From: Leptothermofonsia sichuanensis E412 | GTDB taxonomy: Bacteria; Cyanobacteriota; Cyanobacteriia; Leptolyngbyales; Leptolyngbyaceae | Direction: 5' to 3' | Assembly: GCF_019891175.1 (NCBI RefSeq) | Contig: NZ_CP072600.1 | Coordinates: 1,736,001-1,800,000, forward strand | DNA: 64,000 bases | Part shown: piece after piece, positions 1 to 8,388 of the stretch | Position numbering within the stretch: position 1 is the first letter of the stretch | Layout of the letters: each line of letters begins with the position of its first letter | The notes under the pieces: generated by a model | Databases searched by the model: none | Seen by the model: only the letters and a program-made list of their open reading frames with translations | What the model was told of the DNA's origin: nothing | Made by a program: the position numbers and the translations under genes

Positions 1-2184
1 GTGGGTCAGGGACAGAATCTGGTTTTGTTGGGTGGGATGGTTGTCAATACGGGAACCCTGGCTGCCTCAGGGGGGCAGGTGGCGATCGCGGCTGTTCCTG
101 GAGAACGCCTGGTCCGTGTCAGTCAACCGGGAGAATTGTTGAGTCTGGAAATGCGTCCATTGCCCCTGCCAGGTGCCACCCCCCAGCCTTTTAATCAACC
201 CATTCCCTCTCTTCCAGAACTGCTGACGGGGGGCAATGGGGGCAATGCTACAGGCATCGTTGTCCATGCCGATGGTGCAATTTCCCTGGCGGGTTCAGGG
301 TTGCGCATCACACCAGCAGCCGGTACTACTGTTGCTTCCGGGCAGGTGAATGTTTCCACAGGATCACCGGGGCAGGTTGGGGGCACAGTTCAGGTATTGG
401 GCGATCGGGTTGCGGTAGTCAATGCCCGCCTCAATGCCTCTGGCAGCAGCGGCGGCGGCACTATTCTGGTAGGCGGCGATTACCGGGGGCAGGGAACTAT
501 TCCCAATGCCCAGTTGACCTATATCAGCCCAGGTTCAACCATCCAGGCAAACGCCACTCAACAGGGGCATGGCGGGCGTGTCATCATCTGGGCAGACCAT
601 ACCACCGATTTTCGGGGCACCATTACGGCGCGCGGGGGTGCCCGGGGAGGCAATGGGGGATTCGCTGAAGTATCCGGTAAGCGAACTCTGAACTATCGAG
701 GAACGGCTGATCTACGCTCCCCCCAGGGAACTCCTGGTACTTTACTACTCGACCCAGAAAATATTTTGATCCGCAGTGGTACCGGGGATGGTGATGACAA
801 TGGGATTGCCACCGATGCCTTTGGCAATAATGCCCCCGGTAACAATGGGCAGGTGACAGGCGGAGATCCCGCCCCCTCCATCATTTATCAATCTGAACTG
901 GAAGGGATGGGTGCGGTTGCCAACATCCTTCTGGAAGCAACCAACCATATCACCATCGAGCCTCTGACAGGGGGGAGCCTGGAAATTCCTGCCCTGCTGG
1001 GAGGAGATGAGACAAATCGTGGCTCCATTACCTTCCGGGCAGATGCCGATGCCAATGGAACTGGCAATTTTTCCATGAATCCAACCGACACAATTCGCAC
1101 CAATGATCGGGATATCCGCATCTTTGGTGCCAGCATTACCACTGGAAACATCAATACCGTCGGTCCTCTATTGGTTAATGGCAGTGTGGAAATAGTTGGC
1201 AACAATATCAATACAGGCAGAATTTCCGCAGGGGGCGGATTTGGCAATACCAGTTCCGTCAGACTGACTGCCACCACAGGGGATGTGATTGTCAAAACCA
1301 TTTCTGCTGGCGGAGGCGGGATCGACATTGATGCGGCCCGCTACTTCCGAGCAACGGACTCCTTTCCCAACTTTCTGCGGCTGGTGCTTGACCCGGTGGA
1401 GGATGCCGACCTGATCCAGTTTCTGTCGCGGGGGAATCCCCAATCTCTGGTTGACCAGGGCCTGGTGGATGGAGTCAGACAGGTATTTGTCAATTTACCT
1501 ACCAGCCTGGCTGCCAGTCCTGATTCTGGGCCAGCCCCCATCCGAATTCGGCATGGGGGAGAATTGCGAACGGTGAGCAGTGGGCAGGTGCAGATTGAAG
1601 GAACGGGAAGCATCCCAGAGGCTCAGTTTGTGGTTGGTCCAAACAATGACCATACGATTACAGTGTTTGATCCAGGGAGTAACCCGGCGGGTAGTTTCGA
1701 CAATTTTTCCACCCTGTTTCCGGCAGGAGCTTTTCCAGAAACGCTGAGTGGGGCAACGGGGGCGATCGTCCGGGGGCAGGGAGATGCAACTCTGGTAACT
1801 TCCTTGCAAAACCGTCCCTTTGACCCGTCCCGCATTCCAACTGGGACAGGCACTGGGGGAACTGGGGACACGGCTGGTGGGGGTGCAGTTGGGGGAGGTG
1901 AGGTCGGCAGTACGACTGGAGCAGGGGTTTCTGGCCCAGGGAATCGTGGGGCAACAGTTGCTCAGTTTGAATCTAATGTGGATACCCAGTCAGTCCAACG
2001 TCAATTGGAAAGTCAAACTTCTACGTCTGCCTGTCCTCCCACCAGCGCAAATGCCGCCAGTCGCAGGGCAAGTCGGAGTGCCTCTGGTTCCCCGGCAACA
2101 ATGAATGATCCCTGCAATCCAGTAGATGATGACGCCCAGATTCTCCAGATTCTGGAGGCCAGCCCAGACCCAGCCAGCCCCTAA
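1..2184 (+). CDS. filamentous haemagglutinin-type surface protein, C-terminal part (5' truncated by window edge)
   Basis: The frame is open from base 1 and ends at a TAA, so the true start lies outside the window; the GTG at base 1 is probably internal. The ~727 visible residues are Gly/Ala/Asn/Thr-rich with beta-helix character (many GG, GN and NxG turns) and contain a block (about residues 150-255) with the pattern seen in cyanobacterial two-partner-secretion haemagglutinin/CHAT-associated exoproteins: GGDYRGQG, then GGRVIIWAD, then GGFAEVSGK and LLLDPENI. Such proteins carry an N-terminal TPS domain and are exported by a TpsB/ShlB outer-membrane protein; neither is in view. The C-terminal ~120 residues are low-complexity Gly/Thr/Ser with a CPP...C pair near the end. 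The family is recognised with good confidence; the ligand or role (adhesion, surface layer) is unknown. Confidence 0.8.
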   Translation: MGQGQNLVLLGGMVVNTGTLAASGGQVAIAAVPGERLVRVSQPGELLSLEMRPLPLPGATPQPFNQPIPSLPELLTGGNGGNATGIVVHADGAISLAGSGLRITPAAGTTVASGQVNVSTGSPGQVGGTVQVLGDRVAVVNARLNASGSSGGGTILVGGDYRGQGTIPNAQLTYISPGSTIQANATQQGHGGRVIIWADHTTDFRGTITARGGARGGNGGFAEVSGKRTLNYRGTADLRSPQGTPGTLLLDPENILIRSGTGDGDDNGIATDAFGNNAPGNNGQVTGGDPAPSIIYQSELEGMGAVANILLEATNHITIEPLTGGSLEIPALLGGDETNRGSITFRADADANGTGNFSMNPTDTIRTNDRDIRIFGASITTGNINTVGPLLVNGSVEIVGNNINTGRISAGGGFGNTSSVRLTATTGDVIVKTISAGGGGIDIDAARYFRATDSFPNFLRLVLDPVEDADLIQFLSRGNPQSLVDQGLVDGVRQVFVNLPTSLAASPDSGPAPIRIRHGGELRTVSSGQVQIEGTGSIPEAQFVVGPNNDHTITVFDPGSNPAGSFDNFSTLFPAGAFPETLSGATGAIVRGQGDATLVTSLQNRPFDPSRIPTGTGTGGTGDTAGGGAVGGGEVGSTTGAGVSGPGNRGATVAQFESNVDTQSVQRQLESQTSTSACPPTSANAASRRASRSASGSPATMNDPCNPVDDDAQILQILEASPDPASP

Positions 2185-2628
2185 GCTGAATAATTCATCA
2201 GAAGAATAGCCCTGGTGTCCAGGCTCTGCCTGGACATCGCTCTAAACGCCTATCCGAAAATTTCCTCAGTCTGGATTTGAGCGTTGTCCATTGGGGCTTT
2301 TCGGATAGGCTTTAAGGCGGCGCTGCCGCTGATATGGGAGGCGGAGCCTCCAGGACGCATTCCCACGCAGAGCATGGGAACGAGAACCGCCTCCAAACAG
2401 ACCCTGTCGAACCTGAGCAATCGCTCAAAGCTTTTCCAGGTAAAGAATCTAAGCATTTTTCAGAAAAGTCATCAATAATGCAGACTAAGCTATAGTAAGG
2501 GATAGTGTTGCTGAATGGCCATATGAATTGCAATAGAGTTTCAGTTCATACAACCTTTGATTCATAACCAGAATCAGGAACCCCGGGGAGAGGGGACGGG
2601 GAACCGGGTCAAAAGCCGAACCAGACCA
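2185..2628. other. intergenic repeat-rich region
   Basis: No gene is seen. The stretch holds a hairpin TGTCCAGGCTCTGCCTGGACA near 2216-2236 that could end the upstream transcript (no T tract), a family-A repeat (2244-2317), a GC-rich palindromic block around 2335-2390 containing GGCGGAGCCTCC and GAGCATGGGAACGAG, a block type common between cyanobacterial genes, and a half copy of the family-B repeat near 2511-2555. Confidence 0.6.
2244..2317 (-). repeat. family-A dispersed repeat, copy 1 (GCCTATCCGAAAA / TTTTCGGATAGGC inverted ends)
   Basis: About 74 bp with terminal inverted repeats GCCTATCCGAAAA and TTTTCGGATAGGC. The same element occurs at 16414-16485, 32868-32940 (degenerate), 46655-46730 and 60148-60221. 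The shared core between the arms is CCCAGACTGAGGAAG. This copy lies on the opposite strand to the one at 46655. Confidence 0.85.
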
Positions 2629-3405
2629 TCACCACACTATCAGTTGTCCTGCCGGGTTGAAAAATTTCTGACAAATCCCCCAAGTGACAAGCGCGGTCGT
2701 AACCAGCGTTGCAAATGCCAGCATAAACATAATCAACATTTGATAAGCGGCTGCCTGAAGAGGATTCACACCGCTCAAAAGTTGCCCGCTCATGATTCCG
2801 GGTAGGGTGACAACCCCTACCACCATCATGGTGTTGATGGTGGGAATTAATGCGGCTCTGATGGCGTCTTTGCGGTACTGAGCGACTGCTTGCTGCGGGG
2901 TAGCGCCCAGGCTGAGATGGGTTTCAATCTCCAACTGGCTGCTGCTGAGGGTGCTGACTAACCGTTCACCAGACAACGCTGCCCCATTCATGGCATTTCC
3001 CAATACAATTCCGGCTAACGGAATCACATACTGCGGCTCGTACCAGACATCTGGCTGAATGACCAGCAGGTTTGTGTAAGCCAGCGTAATCAGGGTACTG
3101 AACAGGATGGAACCCCCTACCAGAGGTAACAGTTGGGGGACTTTCTGGCTGATTCGATTGCGGGCAACGACGGTCGCGATCGCCACCATCACTCCCAGCA
3201 CAGCCAGGACCAGCCAGGGACTCCGAATCGCAAACACGGCTGCCAGTACATAGCCCACAACCAGCAGTTGAATTACCGTGCGCCCTGTGGCGATCGCCAG
3301 ATTCCATTCCAAACCCAGGCGCTGCCATGCCGAAAGGGCGATCGCGATCGCCATCATGCCCAACGCCCAAACCAGTTGAAGTGGAGTATCCATAAAAAAT
3401 CTCAT
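2629..3405 (-). CDS. fetB: FetB-like UPF0014 ABC transporter permease
   Basis: The 258-residue hydrophobic protein has about seven membrane spans. It matches the UPF0014 family (E. coli FetB/YbbM), with family signatures such as the PLAGIVLGNAMNGAAL segment at about residues 130-145, followed by a conserved cytoplasmic stretch (ETHLSLGATPQQA) and the PGIMSGQLLSG motif. Family members pair with the ATPase FetA and are linked to iron export or metal homeostasis. No ATP-binding partner is adjacent, so it must be encoded elsewhere if it exists. A second possible start, four codons downstream (3393), begins MDTPLQ; neither start has a clear ribosome site. The symbol follows the family; the substrate in this organism is inferred. 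Confidence 0.8.
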   Translation of the reverse strand: MRFFMDTPLQLVWALGMMAIAIALSAWQRLGLEWNLAIATGRTVIQLLVVGYVLAAVFAIRSPWLVLAVLGVMVAIATVVARNRISQKVPQLLPLVGGSILFSTLITLAYTNLLVIQPDVWYEPQYVIPLAGIVLGNAMNGAALSGERLVSTLSSSQLEIETHLSLGATPQQAVAQYRKDAIRAALIPTINTMMVVGVVTLPGIMSGQLLSGVNPLQAAAYQMLIMFMLAFATLVTTALVTWGICQKFFNPAGQLIVW

Positions 3406-3465
3406 AAGCTAATCGACGTTGCCACACCCTGCACCCTGTACCCCATACCCGATACCCAAAATTGT

Positions 3466-3546
3466 GGCGTTGCTGAATCTGGGTATGACTTAGAGCGTGT
3501 ATGAATTGAAACTTTGTTCCAATCCATACAGCTATTCAGCATCGCC
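3466..3546 (+). repeat. family-B repeat with 13-bp flanking direct repeats
   Basis: The palindromic element starts GGCGTTGCTGAATCTGGG and ends TATTCAGCATCGCC, with an inner TGAATTGAAAC...CAATCCATAC hairpin. It is flanked by a perfect direct repeat TACCCAAAATTGT at 3453-3465 and 3547-3559, as expected of a target-site duplication. Confidence 0.85.
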
Positions 3547-3599
3547 TACCCAAAATTGTAGTTGCCCCCCTTGAAAATGCCTGTCACTGACATCCCCGG

Positions 3600-4661
3600 C
3601 TACCCAATTTGCTCGACATTGCGAAACGCCATCACAATCAACGCATCATCAGCAGACAGGTGCTCAAACTGACTCTGTTTTGGATTCAAAAGGATCCTGC
3701 CATTGCCCTGTTTAACCCCGATCAGCAACAAAGGATTATCCCCATTCGAGGCTCGATAATCACTGACCCATTGACTCAGTTCTGCAAAAGTCTTGCCCTG
3801 GAGATACGACGGGTATTTGCCCGGTTCAATGAAATAAAACTCATTGGAGTCATCCGAATAGGTCAGAAGTTGCTGGTATACAACAGACATGTTCCGAAAC
3901 ACTGCACTTTGGGCAATAATCCCGGAACTGTAGTCGCGGGCTGAAATCACCTCATCAACTCCAGCTTCTTTCAAATGACGATGGCGGTCTGACTTTACCA
4001 GTTCCCCGACCACGTGGATATCTTTCTGCCGTCCAGGGGTTTGCTCCAGATGCTTAATCGCCAGGGCAATCAGAGCATTTTTTTCATCCGGACCTTCCGT
4101 TTCCTCATCTGCCAGCAAAATCACCGCTTTTGCCTGGGAAGCCTGTAACTTTTCCAGGGTCGCATGATGGGTCGGGTCAGCCTGGACAAAGTGAACATCG
4201 TTCCGATCTTCAAACTCGCGCCGATCCTCGACACCAGAAGCAGAAATAATCACAATATCCCGGGGGTGTCCCTTATTTGCCTCCAGCAATTGGTGCAACA
4301 CTGCCGGTGCCTTTTCATTCCAGTTGCAGATAATGATATGGTCGTTGAAATGTTTCAAAGCTTTCTCCTGCAAAAGGGCACGGGTGACAAAGAAGGATGA
4401 GATTCGACCGACGATCGCGCCAAAAGCAAAGGTTCCAAAGAGTAAGAGGAGCAATTGGAGAACCTGTCCGGTAATGGTTTGCGGCTTATCAGGATACTCG
4501 CCCATTAGAACGATAATGGCATTTTCGAGTGTCTCCCAGACCGCTTCTCTAGAGGTAAATGCGCCTTCGCTCCAGAGGAGTAAGACAATGAGAAAAACTA
4601 ACGCCAAAAAAACTGTAATCGAAACTAATCCAAATTTCAGCCGCCCCCATTGGTTTTTCAT
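3600..4661 (-). CDS. two-TM ion channel with cytoplasmic RCK/TrkA-N domain
   Basis: The protein has 353 residues counting from the ATG at 4661. A longer frame runs upstream into a repeat (4671-4770), so the internal ATG, preceded by AGAGG, is preferred. It has one membrane span (~10-30), a short pore loop, a second span (~67-88), then an RCK/TrkA-N domain beginning at HIIICNWNEKA. This is the layout of MthK-type K+ channels. The expected TVGYGD filter is absent: the pore loop reads LENAIIVLMGEYPDKP, so ion selectivity is open. The first nucleotide-binding loop is also not a classical GxGxxG. A second channel-like protein with an odd filter lies at 20422-21843. It belongs to a family of membrane channels gated by ligands on the RCK domain; the ion and ligand are unknown. 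Confidence 0.75.
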   Translation of the reverse strand: MKNQWGRLKFGLVSITVFLALVFLIVLLLWSEGAFTSREAVWETLENAIIVLMGEYPDKPQTITGQVLQLLLLLFGTFAFGAIVGRISSFFVTRALLQEKALKHFNDHIIICNWNEKAPAVLHQLLEANKGHPRDIVIISASGVEDRREFEDRNDVHFVQADPTHHATLEKLQASQAKAVILLADEETEGPDEKNALIALAIKHLEQTPGRQKDIHVVGELVKSDRHRHLKEAGVDEVISARDYSSGIIAQSAVFRNMSVVYQQLLTYSDDSNEFYFIEPGKYPSYLQGKTFAELSQWVSDYRASNGDNPLLLIGVKQGNGRILLNPKQSQFEHLSADDALIVMAFRNVEQIG

Positions 4662-4670
4662 CGCCTCTAT

Positions 4671-4770
4671 AGCGTTTCTCAATTGAGTCAGGTATGGAAA
4701 TGTGAGGCACAATGGGGCACTCCGCACCCTGACTGTAGCTCACACCCTTGAACAGGGCTATATCAGTGCC
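4671..4770 (-). repeat. family-G dispersed repeat, copy 1
   Basis: The element runs TATAGCCCTGTTCAAGGGTG to CTCAATTGAGAAACGCTA when read on the minus strand, with an internal palindrome around the GAGGCACA/TGTGCCTC arms. Related copies are at 22853-22946, 49016-49092 and a half copy at 47089-47122. It overlaps the upstream region of the channel gene ending at 3600. Confidence 0.75.
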
Positions 4771-4783
4771 GCAATGCCTTCAT

Positions 4784-4895
4784 ACAGCAGTCTTCAATTC
4801 ATTATGAGTGAGAGGCTTTGAGAAAGAATTCCTGGGGAATCCTTTCTCACCATCCAGACAGGATCGCTATATAGCAGTCTTCAATCCGTTGTGAG
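4784..4895 (+). repeat. family-C dispersed repeat with GGATTCC hairpin, copy 1
   Basis: The core is GAGAAAGAATTCCTGGGGAA followed by TCCTTTCTCAC, a near-perfect hairpin, then ATCCAGACAGGATCGCTATATAGC. A second copy with the same order is at 13099-13197. The block lies just upstream of the DegT gene. Confidence 0.75.
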
Positions 4896-4971
4896 CATAA
4901 TATGGCGGTACCGTTCCATTTAGGCGCAAAATTTGATTCTATTAATTGAAAGTGACTTGTGGTGTAAGTGA

Positions 4972-6120
4972 GTGAAGAAAATTCCACCGTTCGACCTGAC
5001 CGAACAATATAAGGTGATTGCCGAAGAAATAAACACGGCTGTCTCAAAAGTGCTTGCCTCAGGCAGTTATATTGGTGGCTCGCAGGTTGAGGGGTTTGAA
5101 CAGCAGTTTGCCAATTACATTGGGACTGAGCACTGCATCGCCTGTAACTCCGGTACAGATGCTTTGTATCTGGCGCTACGAGCATTGAATATTGGCCCGG
5201 GGGATGAGGTGATCACAACACCTTTCACTTTTGTCGCAACCGCAGAAACCATTACGGCTGTGGGGGCTACCCCGGTTTTCGTTGATATTGACGCCCAGAC
5301 CTTTAATTTGAGCTTAGAACAGGTAGAAGCGGCGATTACAGAACGGACACGTGCCATCGTGCCGGTTCATCTGTTTGGGATGCCTGTGGATATGACCCGT
5401 CTGCTGGCGATCGCCCAGACTTACCATCTGACCGTAATAGAAGACTGTGCTCAGGCAACCGGCGCTGAATGGGCCGGGCAGAAAGTTGGCAGCATCGGAC
5501 ACATCGGCTGCTTTAGCTTTTACCCGACCAAGAACCTGGGAGCCTGTGGTGATGGTGGAGCAGTCACCACCCACGACCTCGCGATCGCCGGGCGCATCCG
5601 CAGATTGCGCGATCACGGGCGCAAAGGCGGTTACTATTACGAAGAATTGGGGGTGAACAGTCGCCTGGATGCCGTGCAGGCTGCCATTTTGCAGATTAAA
5701 CTGCGCTATCTGGATACCTGGAACTGTCAGCGGCAGGCGATCGCCCAACGCTACCAGCAGTTTCTCGCCTCAATCCCAGGCATCACCCTTCCCCAGGAAG
5801 TGGCTGGCGGCAGAACCGTCTGGAATCAATATACGATTCGGGTGTTAGAACAACCTGCCAAACCCGGCCCATCCTTTAGAGATCCATCCTTTAGAGATAT
5901 CGTGCGCCAGCGGTTGCAGGAGCAGGGGGTGCAATCTATGGTTTATTACCCCCTGCCGCTTCATTTACAACCCGTTTACAGTCATCTGGGCTATCAACCT
6001 GGACAGCTTGCCGTGGCAGAGCAGGCATCCCGCGAAGTCCTTTCCCTCCCTATGTTTCCGGAACTTTCAGCGGAACAGCAGGATCAGGTCATTTATTGCT
6101 TAAAGGATAGCTTGCTTTAG
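4972..6120 (+). CDS. DegT/DnrJ/EryC1/StrS family sugar aminotransferase
   Basis: The 382-residue PLP-dependent enzyme of the nucleotide-sugar aminotransferase (ArnB/DegT) type starts at a GTG. Visible signatures are CNSGTDALYLALRAL (~55-69), TPFTFVATAE, VPVHLFG, the PLP-aspartate region IEDCAQATGA, and the PLP-binding lysine in SFYPTKNLGACGDGG (~residue 187). Such enzymes make amino sugars for lipopolysaccharide, O-antigen or glycan. No other sugar genes are adjacent, so the product cannot be named. The C-terminal third carries an in-frame 15-bp tandem duplication (5869-5883 and 5884-5898) giving PSFRDPSFRD. Length is normal for the family. Confidence 0.88.
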   Translation: MKKIPPFDLTEQYKVIAEEINTAVSKVLASGSYIGGSQVEGFEQQFANYIGTEHCIACNSGTDALYLALRALNIGPGDEVITTPFTFVATAETITAVGATPVFVDIDAQTFNLSLEQVEAAITERTRAIVPVHLFGMPVDMTRLLAIAQTYHLTVIEDCAQATGAEWAGQKVGSIGHIGCFSFYPTKNLGACGDGGAVTTHDLAIAGRIRRLRDHGRKGGYYYEELGVNSRLDAVQAAILQIKLRYLDTWNCQRQAIAQRYQQFLASIPGITLPQEVAGGRTVWNQYTIRVLEQPAKPGPSFRDPSFRDIVRQRLQEQGVQSMVYYPLPLHLQPVYSHLGYQPGQLAVAEQASREVLSLPMFPELSAEQQDQVIYCLKDSLL

Positions 6121-6423
6121 ACAGGGTTTTGGGTGAGGGCGGATTATGCCATTTAATCCATTGCCTGGCTCATAAGTTCTTAGCCCATACCCTCAGGGTC
6201 TGGCTCAATCGCCAGCAACCCCGTTCCTGGCTACAGTTCGAGCGTATTATTACCCAGTGTATTATTACTCGGTGATGTCAAGAATTGGTGACGTCAAGAA
6301 TTTAAGTTGCACATTACATTAATTTGTGGTCAGATTTGGCTTTTTCTGTATTGAAGAGTAGGATATGTCAACGGTGCATTTGGTTTGAGGAGTGATTACG
6401 GCAATGCCGTTTTCTTTTGGACT
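6121..6423. other. intergenic region with short direct repeats
   Basis: No gene is seen. Around 6243-6303 two adjacent direct repeats occur: GTATTATTAC twice, then GGTGATGTCAAGAATT and GGTGACGTCAAGAATT. Paired repeats of this kind upstream of a gene could be regulator half-sites. A possible TTG start for the next gene at 6385 lies inside this stretch. Confidence 0.4.
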
Positions 6424-8388
6424 ATGACTAGAGATCAGGGAATTTTTAAACATCAACCCCGCAAACCTCCAGGCCAGGGAGGAGAGGGGCAAAGAACCAG
6501 GCATCCGGTCAGATCTCGCCCTGCTTCTGTTCGTCAGGCTGTAGAGTCCATTCCTTACTCCCCTCCAGAATCCTCTATTGAAGACGAGCCTTCCCGGTGG
6601 CAGCGCTGGCTGTACAACTGGAAGTTATGGCTGGCCGTCACCGTTGCCCTTTTTACCGGATCGGGAGCGTTGGCGTTGCTGATGCTATTGAAGATTCCAG
6701 GACTCCCTAACTGTCCAGCTATTTTTTGGCCCCTTGCTTCTGCGTCATTGCGGTTTGAGTGTGCCCGGTTAGCGGCCAGTAAGCAAACAACGAAAGATTA
6801 TTTAGAAGCGATCGCGCTCATTGACTCCCTGCCTCCTGACCATCCCATGCGGGAAGAAGCCAATCGCCTGGTTGAGGAATGGTCACAGGATGTATTGAGA
6901 CTGGCAGAAGAGGATTTTAATGCGGGTAAGCTGGAAGCCGCGATCGCCTCTGCCCGTCGGATTCCCAGCCAGGTATCTGCCCATCGGCTGATTGAGGAAC
7001 GAATTAAGCACTGGCAAACCGTGTGGGCTGAAGCAGAGGAGATTTATAAACAGTCAGAAACATTCTTGCGCCAGCAAAACTTTCAGCAGGCATTTAGTAA
7101 CGCGGTTCGTCTGTTAGAAGTCGAAAACCGGTATTGGCGGACAACCAAATTTGACGAATTGAGCAGCCGCATTACAGTGACTCGAGAAGATGGGCGGAAG
7201 CTGGGACGCGCCCGTCGTCTGGCAGACGATGGCGGGTTGAAGAATCTGCTGGAGGCCATCAAGTTGGCGGAGTCAATCCGTCCCGAAAGTTACCTCTACG
7301 AAGCGGCACAGAAGGCCATTCCAACCTTTGGGCGCAAAATGATTGAGATGGCCCAGGCAGCTCTTGATCGACGCGACCTGAAAGAGGCCTTGAATATTCT
7401 GGACAAAGTTCCCGCCGCAGCCAATCTCAAAGATGAGGTGAGAGACTTTACGATTCTGGCAAATGCTCAATCGCAGGTCTGGCAGAATACCATTCCTGCT
7501 GTTGAGGAAGCGATTTCCCAGGCTCAACGGATTGGCTCCAGCAGTCCAGTATATGGGAAGGCTCAACGGCTGATTACCCGCTGGCAGTTAGAAATTGAGG
7601 CGATCGCCCAGCTAGAAAAAGCCCGTTTCATTGCCCAGACAGGTTCAGTGGATGCCCTGACCGCCGGGATTGCAGAGGCCAACCTGGTTGGACGGGCAAA
7701 CCCTCGCTGGGACGAAGCCCAACAGCAGATCCGCCGCTGGAGGGCACAGATTGAAACCATTCAAGACCGGCCGATTTTGGAACAGGCAGACCAGCTAGCC
7801 AGTGGTGGTGACATTCTTTCTCTTCAGGCAGCGATCGCTCAGGCAGACCAGATCGGTCAGGGACGGTCCCTGTATCAGGAAGCCCGCGGCAAAGTCGAAA
7901 AGTGGACTGCCCAGGTACAACGAATTCAGGATGAACCTATTTTGCTCCAGGCACGGGAGTATGCCAACGCAGGGGATCTCAGAGGGGCCGTCAATTTAGC
8001 CCGACAAATTCGATCTGGTCGATCGCTGTACGGTGAAGCTCAGGCAGATATTCGACGGTGGCAGGCGCGGCTGGACGAAGAGGCCGCCAACGCTCAGGCG
8101 ATCGCCGCCATGCAGGAAGCCCGTCAGTTAGCGAATTCAGGCTCTCCCACTGCCTTAGCCAGTGCCATTCAAGCGGCTGAGCGGCTGACTGCCTCCAATG
8201 TTTTACAGGGGGAAGCGACCCTTGCTCTGAATGAGTGGAGTCAGCAACTGCTGCAAGTGGCAAAGTCTCAGGCTAACTATGATTTACCCGGAGCGATTGC
8301 GATCGCCCAAAAAATCCCATCCCGTGCGGCTGCTCACTCAGAGGCTCAACAGCTCATTGAAACATGGAAACGAACCCTGGGACTCTAG
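6424..8388 (+). CDS. single-pass membrane protein with long alpha-helical repeats (unknown function)
   Basis: This is 655 residues from the ATG at 6424 (a TTG at 6385 would add 13). The first ~80 residues are basic and polar, then one membrane span (about 76-100, LWLAVTVALFTGSGALALLMLL). The rest is predicted helical and built from ~55-60-residue repeats with a recurring pattern: SLYGEAQxxIRRWQA, a short linker, then PILxQAxxLAxxGD. The repeats resemble TPR/Sel1-like solenoids in spacing. I recognise it as a cyanobacterial conserved type often labelled chromosome-segregation ATPase-like, but there is no Walker motif, so I would not call it an ATPase. Its stop overlaps the next gene by 25 bases, implying translational coupling with the 3D-domain protein. 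Confidence 0.7.
   Translation: MTRDQGIFKHQPRKPPGQGGEGQRTRHPVRSRPASVRQAVESIPYSPPESSIEDEPSRWQRWLYNWKLWLAVTVALFTGSGALALLMLLKIPGLPNCPAIFWPLASASLRFECARLAASKQTTKDYLEAIALIDSLPPDHPMREEANRLVEEWSQDVLRLAEEDFNAGKLEAAIASARRIPSQVSAHRLIEERIKHWQTVWAEAEEIYKQSETFLRQQNFQQAFSNAVRLLEVENRYWRTTKFDELSSRITVTREDGRKLGRARRLADDGGLKNLLEAIKLAESIRPESYLYEAAQKAIPTFGRKMIEMAQAALDRRDLKEALNILDKVPAAANLKDEVRDFTILANAQSQVWQNTIPAVEEAISQAQRIGSSSPVYGKAQRLITRWQLEIEAIAQLEKARFIAQTGSVDALTAGIAEANLVGRANPRWDEAQQQIRRWRAQIETIQDRPILEQADQLASGGDILSLQAAIAQADQIGQGRSLYQEARGKVEKWTAQVQRIQDEPILLQAREYANAGDLRGAVNLARQIRSGRSLYGEAQADIRRWQARLDEEAANAQAIAAMQEARQLANSGSPTALASAIQAAERLTASNVLQGEATLALNEWSQQLLQVAKSQANYDLPGAIAIAQKIPSRAAAHSEAQQLIETWKRTLGL

Noticed and set aside
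888-1328. 146-codon minus-strand frame inside the haemagglutinin gene
   Set aside because: Shadow of the repetitive GC-rich coding sequence; no ribosome site and no recognisable protein.
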